DNA of 19,867 bases from CAJXZP01 sp964195485 (GTDB lineage: Bacteria; Bacteroidota; Bacteroidia; Flavobacteriales_G; Salibacteraceae), in assembly GCA_964195485.1 (NCBI GenBank), contig CAXMPG010000098.1:1-19867 (forward strand), given 5' to 3'. The translations under genes and the position numbers were made by a program. The notes under the pieces are model-generated. The model did not search any database. It was not told where the DNA came from and saw only the letters and a program-made list of their open reading frames with translations. Positions 1-7,062 of this stretch are shown one piece after another. Each line of letters starts with the position of its first letter. The stretch's first letter is position 1.

Positions 1-462
1 TATGCCAAATTAGGAAGGCTAGATGAAGCCAAAATAGTATTTGAAAAGGTGCTTAAACGGGACCCAAACAATACCAATGCGGCAAATAATTTAGACCATA
101 TCACAGGCGCAATTGCGGAGTTGGGCGAACTAGCGCCCGAAGAGGTTGGATTAAATACGCAAAAGGATAGAGCTCAAAATGAGCGTAATAAATCCCCAGA
201 AGATTTGAGTGGTGGTGGCCAAGAGGCAACAGAAAAAGACATGCAAAAAGAACGCTTGGAAGAAACCGTAGAAACAGACCAGCGCAAAGGCAAAGAATTA
301 GATGAGTTACCCGATGATTTTGAATCTGGAAATGGGGAAATACCTAAAAATATTTTAATGCGAAAAGTAGATGATGACCCCGCTTTATTTTTGACCAAGA
401 AATTTAAATACCAAGTAAAAAAGAAATTGGTAGAAGTAGAAAAAACAACCCATCCATGGTAA
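1..462 (+). CDS. batC: C-terminal part of TPR protein of the bat operon (BatC or BatB/BatC fusion), 5' partial
   Basis: The reading frame is open from the first base, so this is the 3' end of a longer gene; the ATG at 49 is internal. The visible start is the second half of a TPR motif (YAKLGRLDEAKIVFEKVLKR, then DPNNTNAANNL). A charged, low-complexity linker rich in Glu, Lys and Asp follows. The C-terminus ends in a basic block (LMRKVDDDPALFLTKKFKYQ) resembling the conserved tail of Bat TPR proteins, where a D-P-x-x-[LF]-[LF]-x-[KR]-K-F pattern recurs. The gene overlaps batD by 7 bases (456-462), which implies translational coupling. In Bacteroidota, bat products are proposed to form a periplasmic or membrane complex linked to oxygen or envelope stress; the exact role is unsettled. 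Whether the missing N-terminus carries a von Willebrand domain (BatB fusion) cannot be seen. Confidence 0.78.
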   Translation, partial: YAKLGRLDEAKIVFEKVLKRDPNNTNAANNLDHITGAIAELGELAPEEVGLNTQKDRAQNERNKSPEDLSGGGQEATEKDMQKERLEETVETDQRKGKELDELPDDFESGNGEIPKNILMRKVDDDPALFLTKKFKYQVKKKLVEVEKTTHPW

Positions 463-1790
463 GAGGTATTTCCATATCGCTTTTGTTTTGGCTAGTTTCT
501 TTTTCGGTAATGAGCCAGAAGTTAATGAGTTATGTTTCGTTGAATCAAAACTCAGCCTACATTGGACAGCCCGTAGAATTGAAGGTTTCGGTTTTCACAA
601 CCACATGGTTCACTGCAGGTGTTGATGTAGGAAACATAAAAGTAGATGGCGCATTAACGGTATATTTCAGGTCGGTGAGCACCTCAAAAATGGTGGGGAA
701 TCAACGTTATTCAGGGGTTGAGTTTTACTACAATCTATTCCCAACTAAAAACGGAACCATTGAGATTCCGGTATTAGAAATTCGAATTGAAAGTCCGGAA
801 GAAGGTGGCTACAAAGGCATTAAAAGAACCACTAAAACAAGGGCCAAAACGCTAACGGTTAAGCCAATTCCACTGGGCTACGACCCTAATAATTGGTTAG
901 TCGCATCTAGTTTAACCGTCAGAGAAAATTGGTCTAAGCCGCTAAGCAATGTTAAGTTAGGCGAAGTCTTGCAACGCACCATAAGTAGAACAGCAAATGG
1001 AACGTTATCTGAGTTTATTCCAGCAACAAAATCGGATAGCATTTCGGGCGTTAGCCTATACCCTAAAAGGCCAAAGGTAAAAACCAACAAAAGCAAAACG
1101 GGCGTATCCGCATCTCGGTCAGAAACGGTGAACTACCTTTTTGAAAAAGAAGGAGAAGTCGTTCTTCCACCGGTGGAGTATGTGTATTGGAATTATAGCA
1201 CGAAGAAATTTTACAAAAAACGGATAGACTCTATCCATATTCAAGTCCAACCTAACGCGGATTTGGCTATGCTAGAAACGATTAAGAAATCGTTGCAAAA
1301 AGAAACCATCGCAGAAGAGAAGTCCGATGAACCACTGTTAATATTGGGATATCCACCCTTGACCTTCGCTAAATATGTGATTTACGGATTATTACTTTTA
1401 ATCGTACTCTACAAGGGTTTAAAAATCACAATAAGTTGGATTAAGAAAAAACGAGTAGCCTACTTAGACTCTGAATCATACTCATTTTCACAATTAAAGA
1501 AAGCCATTCACACTGCAGATTACGGACAAGTAATCATTGCCAGTAAATCTTGGTTAGTTAAAGTAAACCTACCTCACACCTCATTGACAGAAGCCGCAAA
1601 GAAGTATAAAACGGACTCGCTAATTGAAGTGTTGAATAGTCTTAATGCTACTATTTTTAAGGAGAAATCAAAAGCTAGTAAGTCACAATACGAGAAGTTG
1701 TTGCAGCAAATAGTATTGCTTCGAAAGCAAGTTATATCTACCCATACTCCTGATAAAAAAGTAGAGAGAACCGGTTGGTTGAATCCTTAA
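456..1790 (+). CDS. batD: BatD family (oxygen tolerance) membrane-anchored protein
   Basis: The 444-residue product has an N-terminal signal segment (about residues 4-20, SISLLFWLVSFSVMSQ). A long beta-rich extracytoplasmic region follows (about 22-295), then one transmembrane helix (about 304-328, including YVIYGLLLLIVLYKGL) and a basic cytoplasmic tail of about 115 residues. This architecture, the opening 'YVSLNQNSAYIGQPVELKVSV' strand pattern and its place directly after the Bat TPR gene fit BatD (BatD/PF13584-type). The ATG lies inside the last codons of the upstream gene in another frame, so the two are probably translationally coupled. Usually batE follows in Bacteroidota; here the next sequence is a repeat family and no batE is seen. 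The stop codon itself falls in a repeat-like segment. The family call is good, but the biochemical role of BatD is not established. Confidence 0.88.
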   Translation: MVRGISISLLFWLVSFSVMSQKLMSYVSLNQNSAYIGQPVELKVSVFTTTWFTAGVDVGNIKVDGALTVYFRSVSTSKMVGNQRYSGVEFYYNLFPTKNGTIEIPVLEIRIESPEEGGYKGIKRTTKTRAKTLTVKPIPLGYDPNNWLVASSLTVRENWSKPLSNVKLGEVLQRTISRTANGTLSEFIPATKSDSISGVSLYPKRPKVKTNKSKTGVSASRSETVNYLFEKEGEVVLPPVEYVYWNYSTKKFYKKRIDSIHIQVQPNADLAMLETIKKSLQKETIAEEKSDEPLLILGYPPLTFAKYVIYGLLLLIVLYKGLKITISWIKKKRVAYLDSESYSFSQLKKAIHTADYGQVIIASKSWLVKVNLPHTSLTEAAKKYKTDSLIEVLNSLNATIFKEKSKASKSQYEKLLQQIVLLRKQVISTHTPDKKVERTGWLNP

Positions 1791-1948
1791 CTTCTTTATG
1801 GTTTTGAGGGCAATGCAAAGGTTGAAACATTAAGGCATTAAGAACCATTAGGTAAAGGTTTCTTCATTTTTCTTAACTTCTTAATGTTTCAAAAAGACAA
1901 TGCAAACGGTTCAAACATCAAGGCATTAAGAATCATTAAGCAATGACC
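1786..1948 (+). repeat. Two degenerate copies of an ~85 bp hairpin repeat, left of the GxxExxY gene
   Basis: Copy A spans about 1786-1858 and is the most diverged; it begins with the last bases and stop codon of batD. Copy B spans about 1862-1948. Both share the core order: CTTAACTTCTTAATGTTT, then a GCAATGCAAA-like centre, AAACATTAAG, GCATTAAGAA and, in B, CATTAAGCAATGACC. Within a copy CTTAATGTTT and AAACATTAAG are inverted repeats and can form a stem; in B the right arm has one mismatch (AAACATCAAG). The short word CATTAAG recurs up to three times at the right end of each unit. The copies have the same orientation as those at 2405-2715. Confidence 0.85.
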
Positions 1949-1960
1949 TTTTAAATGATT

Positions 1961-1968
1961 TATATTTG
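1961..1968 (+). promoter_or_regulatory. Bacteroidota-type -7 box (TATATTTG) for the GxxExxY gene
   Basis: TATATTTG is an exact match to the Bacteroidota -7 consensus TAnnTTTG and sits 30 bases before the ATG at 1999. No clear TTG -33 partner is visible at the usual distance. It lies just outside repeat copy B, so the gene may have its own promoter rather than relying on read-through from the bat operon. Confidence 0.45.
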
Positions 1969-1998
1969 AGGAAACTTTAACCAATTAAAAACCACATT

Positions 1999-2403
1999 AT
2001 GACTAAATCTCAAGTCACCGACCTATCCTATAAAATAATTGGGTGTGCCATAGAAGTACATAAACAACTTGGCCCTGGATTACTAGAAAGCGTTTACGAG
2101 AAATGTTTGAAGCACGAATTAATTTCAAATGGATTTAAAGTGCAGCAACAAGTACGAGTTCCAGTACATTACAAAGGAATTAATTTGGATTCAGAATTAC
2201 GTCTTGATTTGTTAGTGAATGATACAATTGTGGTAGAGTTGAAAACGGTTGAATATGTATTGCCAGTTCATGAAGCCCAACTTATGACCTATATGAAGCT
2301 CCTAGAGAAACCTCAAGGGTTGCTTATTAACTTCTTCACGGATAACATCACAAAATCAATGAAACCTATCGTAAATGATTTATTCAAAGAGCTAGAAGAT
2401 TAA
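1999..2403 (+). CDS. GxxExxY family small protein, PD-(D/E)XK nuclease-like fold
   Basis: The 134-residue product carries the family signature G27-L-L-E30-S-V-Y33. It is followed by a PD-(D/E)XK-like core: D70 in 'LRLDLLV' and E80-L-K82 in 'VVELKTVEYV', then a helix ending in QLMTYMKLL that matches the family's Q/Y motif. The residues needed for a PD-(D/E)XK metal site (E30, D70, E80, K82) therefore all appear present, so nuclease or nucleic-acid-binding activity is possible; no activity is established for the family. The length is close to the usual 120-130 residues, so the gene looks intact. It is flanked on both sides by the same 85-89 bp repeats, two copies upstream and three full plus two partial copies downstream, in one orientation. 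It has its own -7 box. The setting suggests that the gene and the repeats have a shared history, which is inference. Confidence 0.88.
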   Translation: MTKSQVTDLSYKIIGCAIEVHKQLGPGLLESVYEKCLKHELISNGFKVQQQVRVPVHYKGINLDSELRLDLLVNDTIVVELKTVEYVLPVHEAQLMTYMKLLEKPQGLLINFFTDNITKSMKPIVNDLFKELED

Positions 2404-2404
2404 T

Positions 2405-2715
2405 GGTCCTAAGTATTAAGCAAAGCCACTTCATTTTCTTAACTTCTTAATGTTTCAAAGGCAATGCAAAGGGTTTAAACATTAAGGTATTAAGAATCAT
2501 TAAGCAATGACCACTTAATTTTTCCATAACATTCTTAATGTTTAAAAAGGCTATGGAAACGGTTTAAACATTAAGGTATTAAGAACCATTAAGCAATGAC
2601 CACTTCATTTTCTTAACTTCTTAATGTTTCAAAGGCAATGCAAAGGGTTTAAACATTAGGGCATTAAGAATCATTAAGCAATGACCACTTCATGTTTCAA
2701 AGGGTATTGCAAAAG
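2405..2715 (+). repeat. Tandem array of 85-89 bp hairpin repeats, right of the GxxExxY gene
   Basis: Units begin with ACTTCATTTTCTTAAC or a variant. Copy C is 2428-2512, copy D 2513-2601 and copy E 2602-2686, giving periods of 85, 89 and 85 bases. A short remnant (AAGTATTAAGCAAAGCC, about 2411-2427) precedes C. A truncated copy F (2687 to about 2715) lacks the CTTAACTTCTTAA block. C and E are almost identical; D is more diverged in its first half. Each full unit contains the inverted pair CTTAATGTTT/AAACATTAAG (C: 2446-2455 with 2477-2486; D: 2534-2543 with 2566-2575; E has an imperfect right arm ending TTAGG). In D the stem extends to 13 perfect pairs. The array fills most of the gap between the GxxExxY gene and the next gene, with no coding sequence in it. 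Confidence 0.92.
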
Positions 2716-2784
2716 GATGAAATATACATAGCAAAATCCATAAAGAATTTTCCGTACTTTAGGCGTTCAATCAATACCATTTTC

Positions 2785-3210
2785 ATGGAAAAAGAAATTA
2801 CAAAAAAGTACATTAAGGATGAATTAACCATTTTATGGAAACCCTCAAAATGTATTCATGCTGCGGTGTGTGTGCAAATGTTGCCAAAAGTGTACAACCC
2901 GAATGAACGCCCATGGTTGAAACAAGAAAATGCTTCGGTAACGGAGTTGAAAAAGCAAATTAATGAATGCCCATCTGGAGCACTTGGATACATTGATAGT
3001 ACTGAAACTAAAAATGATGTTGAAAAACCATTGGTAGCTGCAATAGTGAAAGAAAACGGTCCGATGCTAATAAAAGGCACATTTGAAATCACTGGTATTG
3101 ACGGCAACACGGAAACAAAATCCGGAATGACTGCAATTTGCAGATGTGGTGCTTCAGCAAATAAGCCTTTTTGTGATGGCTCTCACGCGAAGGTTGATTT
3201 TAAGGGATAA
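2785..3210 (+). CDS. Two-domain iron-sulfur protein: [4Fe-4S] mono-cluster domain plus CDGSH domain
   Basis: The 141-residue product has two cofactor domains. The N-terminal part (about residues 12-70) resembles the Fer4_19 divergent ferredoxin domain, with cysteines at C23, C29 and C62 in 'SKCIHAAVCVQMLPKVYNPN' and 'NECPSGAL'. The C-terminal part (about 95-140) carries the CDGSH signature C119-R-C121-GASANKPF-C130-D-G-S-H134, the three-Cys/one-His ligand set for a [2Fe-2S] cluster. This pairing is a known small family, probably cytoplasmic and used in electron transfer or cluster handling; no partner is proven. I chose the ATG at 2785 because an in-frame ATG at 2692 would place 31 non-family residues before the domain and lies inside truncated repeat copy F. 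A weak -7-like TACTTTAG sits at 2756-2763, upstream of 2785. Confidence 0.88.
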   Translation: MEKEITKKYIKDELTILWKPSKCIHAAVCVQMLPKVYNPNERPWLKQENASVTELKKQINECPSGALGYIDSTETKNDVEKPLVAAIVKENGPMLIKGTFEITGIDGNTETKSGMTAICRCGASANKPFCDGSHAKVDFKG

Positions 3211-3230
3211 TCCAAATTAAATAATAATTT

Positions 3231-3238
3231 TACATTTG
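3231..3238 (+). promoter_or_regulatory. -7 box (TACATTTG) upstream of the multiheme cytochrome gene
   Basis: TACATTTG matches TAnnTTTG exactly and lies 17 bases before the ATG at 3256, which would leave a very short leader. No convincing TTG -33 element is seen at the normal spacing. It would drive the cytochrome and the symporter-family gene that follows 3 bases after it. Confidence 0.45.
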
Positions 3239-3255
3239 CTGAAACCGGTCTTCCT

Positions 3256-5388
3256 ATGCGTAATTTTTTTCTTGGCTTTTTTGTTTTTTTGACTATTCTT
3301 ACTGCATGTACGGATGAAAAAAAAGAGCCCTATTCAGAAATTAAAACCCCAGCTTCCCATCCGGAATATGTTGGAGCGGAAAGCTGTAAGGAATGCCATC
3401 AAGAAGAGCACAAGGATTGGAAAAAATCGGACCACTTTTACGCTATGCAAAAAGCTACTAAAGAGTATGTAAAAGCTGATTTTAATACTACTTATTCTGC
3501 CGATCAAATCCAGTACAAATTCACGCAAAATGATACCGCATACTTTGTAGAGATTAAGGATCAGAACGAACCCGTTCAAACCTTCGAAATAGCTTATACT
3601 TTTGGCTGGCATCCATTACAACAATACTTATTGAAAGCCGAGAACGGCAGGTTTCAAACGCTTCGAGCTACTTGGGATACCGAGCAAAATAAATGGTTTC
3701 ACCAAAGTGCAGATTCTATTGTTGAACCCCACGATTGGTTGAGTTGGTCAAAAGGTGGCCAGAATTGGAATACCATGTGTTCTTCTTGTCACTCAACGCA
3801 TTTAAAAAAGAATTACAACGAAAACACCGATAGCTTTTCTACTTCGTTTGCTGAAATTAATGTGGCTTGTGAAGCCTGTCATGGGCCTGGAGGGAAACAC
3901 CTAGATGCACAAACCGATTCATCTGTAAAAGACCGGTATTTAGGAGGTGCATTAACCGATCAAAAAGCCCAAATAGATAATTGTGGAGCATGTCATGCGC
4001 GAAGAACGATGCTGGAAGATTTAAGCGACCCTTCTAATGAATTCTTACATCGTTTTATTCCACAAAACTTAACCAAATCATTCTATGAAGCAGATGGCCA
4101 GATTGATCAAGAGGATTTTGTTTATGGTTCATTTTTATCCAGTAAAATGTACCGAAATCATGTTTCGTGTAGTAACTGTCATAACCCACATTCGGGCGAA
4201 ATGAAAATGGAAGGTAATGCACTTTGTTTGCAATGTCATGAACCAAAATACGATTCAGAAAGTCATCATCATCATACGGGGAAAAAAGGTACATCTTGCG
4301 TAAGCTGTCACATGGATGGTAAGGTATATATGGGAAATGATTACCGAAAAGATCATAGTTTTAGAGTCCCAAGACCTGACCAATCGGTAAAATACAATAC
4401 CTCAAACGCCTGTAATAGTTGCCATACCGATAAAAGCGCTAAATGGGCAGAAAGCGCAGTGATTAAATGGTATGGAAAAGAAAGAGCCTATCATTTCTCG
4501 GATGATTTAATTCCGGGATCTTTGCTAAATGAAAGATCGTTGTTTCATCTTACCAACTTAGTTGAAAATGATTCGGTTCCAACTATAGTTCAATCAACAG
4601 CGTTAGAATACTTGCAATATATTAATGACCCAAAGGCATTCGATTTAATCTTACAATCGCTAAAACATAAAGAAGCTTTGGTACGTCAAGCGGGTTTTGT
4701 GTCCTTATTATCCTACCCAAATCAAATTCGTAAAGAACCAGGATTGAGTGGTTTAAAAGACCCCGTAAAAGCGGTGCGAATTATGGCATTTAGAACGGTA
4801 AGTAATTTAGATGTGGCAACACTAAACCCGCAGCAAAGAAGTGATTGGAATAAAGTTAACGGAGAGTATTTCATCTATTTAAAGGGCAATTCAGATTTCC
4901 CTAACGGACAAACATTAATTGGAGAGTTTTACCAGCAACAAGGCGATTATAAAAGAGCAGTTAAGGCTTTTAAATTAGCCTTGAAAATGGATTCGTTACA
5001 GGTGAGTCCGTACACCAATTTAGCTATTCTCTATAGTGGTAAAAGTGAATCTGCTAATGTGAAAACTATTATATTACAAGCGATTAGTATGTTTCCAGAA
5101 AATGCAGAGTTTCATTATTTCATGGGATTGAATGAAGGTGGTATGCAAAATAGTAAAGGGCAAATTAGCGGATTAAAAAGAGCCTATGAATTAGAGCCTA
5201 CAAATCCTAAATACGCCTACAATTACATCTTAACTTTGTATGAAACTAAGGATGATAAGAATCAAAAAGAAGCGATAATGATTTTGTCGGATGCGCTAAA
5301 AGTGTACCCTAACAATCAAAAATTATTGGAGTTATACCGTTATATGGTAAGAAATAGCATTAGTAAAAGCGATCAAACCATTAATTAA
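3256..5388 (+). CDS. Eight-heme cytochrome c lipoprotein with C-terminal TPR region
   Basis: The 710-residue product starts with a lipoprotein signal (FFLGFFVFLTILTAC, lipid cysteine C18) followed by acidic and basic residues, so it should sit in the outer membrane or face the periplasm. It has eight CxxCH c-type heme motifs: C44-KE-CH, C175-SS-CH, C205-EA-CH, C243-GA-CH, C305-SN-CH, C324-LQ-CH, C348-VS-CH and C386-NS-CH. The spacing and the 'VACEACHGPGGKH' and 'CSNCHNPHSG' contexts resemble cytochrome c554-type and doubled-CxxCH multiheme proteins. After the heme region come HEAT-like helices (about 440-530) and then TPR-like repeats (about 560-700, for example 'AVKAFKLALKMDSLQVSPYTNLA'). 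The TPR part suggests docking to a partner. The stop is 3 bases before the next ATG, so the two genes are very likely co-transcribed. Substrate and redox partner are unknown. Confidence 0.9.
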   Translation: MRNFFLGFFVFLTILTACTDEKKEPYSEIKTPASHPEYVGAESCKECHQEEHKDWKKSDHFYAMQKATKEYVKADFNTTYSADQIQYKFTQNDTAYFVEIKDQNEPVQTFEIAYTFGWHPLQQYLLKAENGRFQTLRATWDTEQNKWFHQSADSIVEPHDWLSWSKGGQNWNTMCSSCHSTHLKKNYNENTDSFSTSFAEINVACEACHGPGGKHLDAQTDSSVKDRYLGGALTDQKAQIDNCGACHARRTMLEDLSDPSNEFLHRFIPQNLTKSFYEADGQIDQEDFVYGSFLSSKMYRNHVSCSNCHNPHSGEMKMEGNALCLQCHEPKYDSESHHHHTGKKGTSCVSCHMDGKVYMGNDYRKDHSFRVPRPDQSVKYNTSNACNSCHTDKSAKWAESAVIKWYGKERAYHFSDDLIPGSLLNERSLFHLTNLVENDSVPTIVQSTALEYLQYINDPKAFDLILQSLKHKEALVRQAGFVSLLSYPNQIRKEPGLSGLKDPVKAVRIMAFRTVSNLDVATLNPQQRSDWNKVNGEYFIYLKGNSDFPNGQTLIGEFYQQQGDYKRAVKAFKLALKMDSLQVSPYTNLAILYSGKSESANVKTIILQAISMFPENAEFHYFMGLNEGGMQNSKGQISGLKRAYELEPTNPKYAYNYILTLYETKDDKNQKEAIMILSDALKVYPNNQKLLELYRYMVRNSISKSDQTIN

Positions 5389-5391
5389 CTA

Positions 5392-6273
5392 ATGACTTTA
5401 GCAGATATTATAAGTGAAGTACTCTTACCATTATCTTTAGCTATAATTATGCTAGGGATGGGAATGACTTTAATTCCTGGTGATTTTACGGTTATAATTA
5501 CGAAGCCTAAAGCCATTTTAATTGGTCTTACCAATCAACTTATCCTGTTGCCCATTGTCGGGTTTTCACTCGCTATAGCTTTTGGTTTAAGTCCAGTAAT
5601 GTCAATTGGATTAATGATTTTAGCCAGTTGTCCGGGTGGTCCAGCGAGTAATTTAATTACTCATGCTTGTAAAGGAAATATTGCGCTTTCCGTTACCTTA
5701 ACGGCCATTACAAGTATGGTTAGTATATTAACAATCCCCTTTATATTAACGTACACATTAGCCTATTTTGGAAGTGGAACAGATGTTATAATTAAATTGC
5801 CTGTAATAGATACCATCATTCAAATTATGGGAATTACAGTTATTCCAATTTTCATTGGGATGCTCATTCGCAAATTCAAAACAGGCTTTGCCATACGAAT
5901 GAAAAAAGTAATGCGTATGGCTTCTTCGGTAATTTTTGTTTTAGTCCTTATGGCTGTATTAGCTGCAAATTTGGACATAATAGTTACTGCAATGCAAGAG
6001 GTAGCATTGGTTACTTTGCTATTAAATTTGGTTACTATGGGGTTGGGCTATTTAACAGCTACCCTATTTAAATTAAATCTAAAAAGTGCAATTTCAATTA
6101 CAGTAGAAAGTGGCGTACAGAACGGAGCTTTAGCTTTTGTAATAGCTACATCTATTTTAGGAAATGTAGAAATGGCTATTCCATCAGGAGCTTATGTAAT
6201 ATGGATGTACCTAACGAGTGGGATTTTAATGTGGCAACTTGGAAAAAGAACAGTGGCAAGTCATGCGAATTAA
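5392..6273 (+). CDS. Bile acid:sodium symporter (BASS/SBF) family transporter
   Basis: The 293-residue product is almost wholly hydrophobic, with about 8-10 predicted membrane segments, as expected for BASS proteins. It has the family's central signature around 'ILASCPGGPASNLITHAC', followed by 'KGNIALSVTLTAITSM', and a second half with the 'VESGVQNGALAFVIA' segment that matches the conserved crossover region. It probably sits in the inner membrane and moves an organic anion with sodium; bacterial members transport bile acids, pantoate, keto acids or other carboxylates, and the substrate cannot be read from the sequence. It begins 3 bases after the octaheme cytochrome stop, so the two probably form an operon. 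Whether the two products are functionally linked is inference. No terminator is evident after it. Confidence 0.88.
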   Translation: MTLADIISEVLLPLSLAIIMLGMGMTLIPGDFTVIITKPKAILIGLTNQLILLPIVGFSLAIAFGLSPVMSIGLMILASCPGGPASNLITHACKGNIALSVTLTAITSMVSILTIPFILTYTLAYFGSGTDVIIKLPVIDTIIQIMGITVIPIFIGMLIRKFKTGFAIRMKKVMRMASSVIFVLVLMAVLAANLDIIVTAMQEVALVTLLLNLVTMGLGYLTATLFKLNLKSAISITVESGVQNGALAFVIATSILGNVEMAIPSGAYVIWMYLTSGILMWQLGKRTVASHAN

Positions 6274-6336
6274 AGTCATGAAGAAAAACCCATGGACCTA
6301 TTAAATGGACTGGTTTTCTATTCGGTTTGTATTTGC

Positions 6337-6344
6337 TAAATTTG
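6337..6344 (+). promoter_or_regulatory. -7 box (TAAATTTG) upstream of the Crp/Fnr gene
   Basis: TAAATTTG matches TAnnTTTG exactly. It lies 67 bases before the ATG at 6412, leaving a leader of about 55 bases. A TTTG at 6326-6329 is too close to be its -33 element; TGGTTTTC near 6311-6318 is a weak alternative. Confidence 0.4.
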
Positions 6345-6411
6345 ACGCTTAAAGCCCGTATCAATTCGTTTTGAAACTGTAGGTAGACATTAAATTATTA
6401 CATCTAGCAAA

Positions 6412-6993
6412 ATGAAGTTCTCAAATTCAGAAATACAAGATTTACTACTAAAGTTCTACCCTTATTTACCCAAGAATGAACGTGAGATTTTCCTATCTAT
6501 TTCAAAGTATAAAGTCATAAAAAACAAAGAAACGGTTCATAAATGTGGCGGTACTGCCAAGAACTTAATGCTCATTTTAAAAGGTGCCGCTAGGTCTTAC
6601 AGTATTAATAACGAAGGGGAAGAACTTAATGATCACCTTCGTGCAGAAGGTCATCTTATCGGAGATGCGCGTGTATTTGGAGATGGTCCGCAAATTTTGA
6701 ATGTAGAGGCTATTGGAGAAGTACATGTTTTAATAGTTGATATGAGTAAATTAGAATCTCTGGGTTTTGATAACCCGATTTTAATGAATTTCTATCTTGA
6801 TTTCATGAAAGAGATTATTCTTACGTTATCTCACCGAGTTCACACATTTGTAACCATGAATGCATCGGATAGGTATTTGGATTTAATAAGATGGAACCCA
6901 CTTTACTTAAACTCTACTTACGATAAACATATAGCTAGTTTTCTTGGCGTTACTCCATTAACACTTCATAGAGTAAAAAATAAAACAAAATAA
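6412..6993 (+). CDS. Crp/Fnr family transcriptional regulator
   Basis: The 193-residue product has an N-terminal cyclic-nucleotide-binding-type beta-barrel (about residues 20-120, with 'LMLILKGAARSYSINNEGEE' and the strand-turn pattern typical of Bacteroidota Crp-like proteins). A long dimerisation helix and a C-terminal helix-turn-helix (about 150-190, 'DRYLDLIRWNP', 'HIASFLGVTPLTLHRVK') follow. The last pattern corresponds to the 'IASYLGITPETLSRIR' recognition element common in these regulators. The phosphate-binding Glu/Arg pair of true cAMP receptors is not evident, so the ligand is unknown and may not be cAMP. The gene stands alone, with its own -7 box and a weak terminator-like hairpin after it. 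Its targets cannot be inferred; the neighbouring cytochrome/transporter operon is only a guess. Confidence 0.87.
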   Translation: MKFSNSEIQDLLLKFYPYLPKNEREIFLSISKYKVIKNKETVHKCGGTAKNLMLILKGAARSYSINNEGEELNDHLRAEGHLIGDARVFGDGPQILNVEAIGEVHVLIVDMSKLESLGFDNPILMNFYLDFMKEIILTLSHRVHTFVTMNASDRYLDLIRWNPLYLNSTYDKHIASFLGVTPLTLHRVKNKTK

Positions 6994-7003
6994 AGTAACC
7001 CAC

Positions 7004-7023
7004 ATATCATTTGATATTTTTTT
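7004..7023 (+). terminator. Weak hairpin plus T-run after the Crp/Fnr gene
   Basis: ATATCA (7004-7009) and TGATAT (7012-7017) are inverted repeats separated by 2 bases and followed by a run of seven T ending at 7023. The stem is short, AT-rich and has a very tight loop, so termination would be weak at best. Confidence 0.3.
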
Positions 7024-7062
7024 AGTTATTGTCGAGGTATATAATTGTAAAAAAATATACAT

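Noticed and set aside
2405..2715. CRISPR array
   Set aside because: The repeat units are 85-89 bases long and directly adjacent, without unique spacers, and there are no cas genes.
6283..6320. Terminator-like pairing AAAACC/GGTTTT after the symporter-family gene
   Set aside because: The stem is short, the loop is about 20 bases and no T-run follows.
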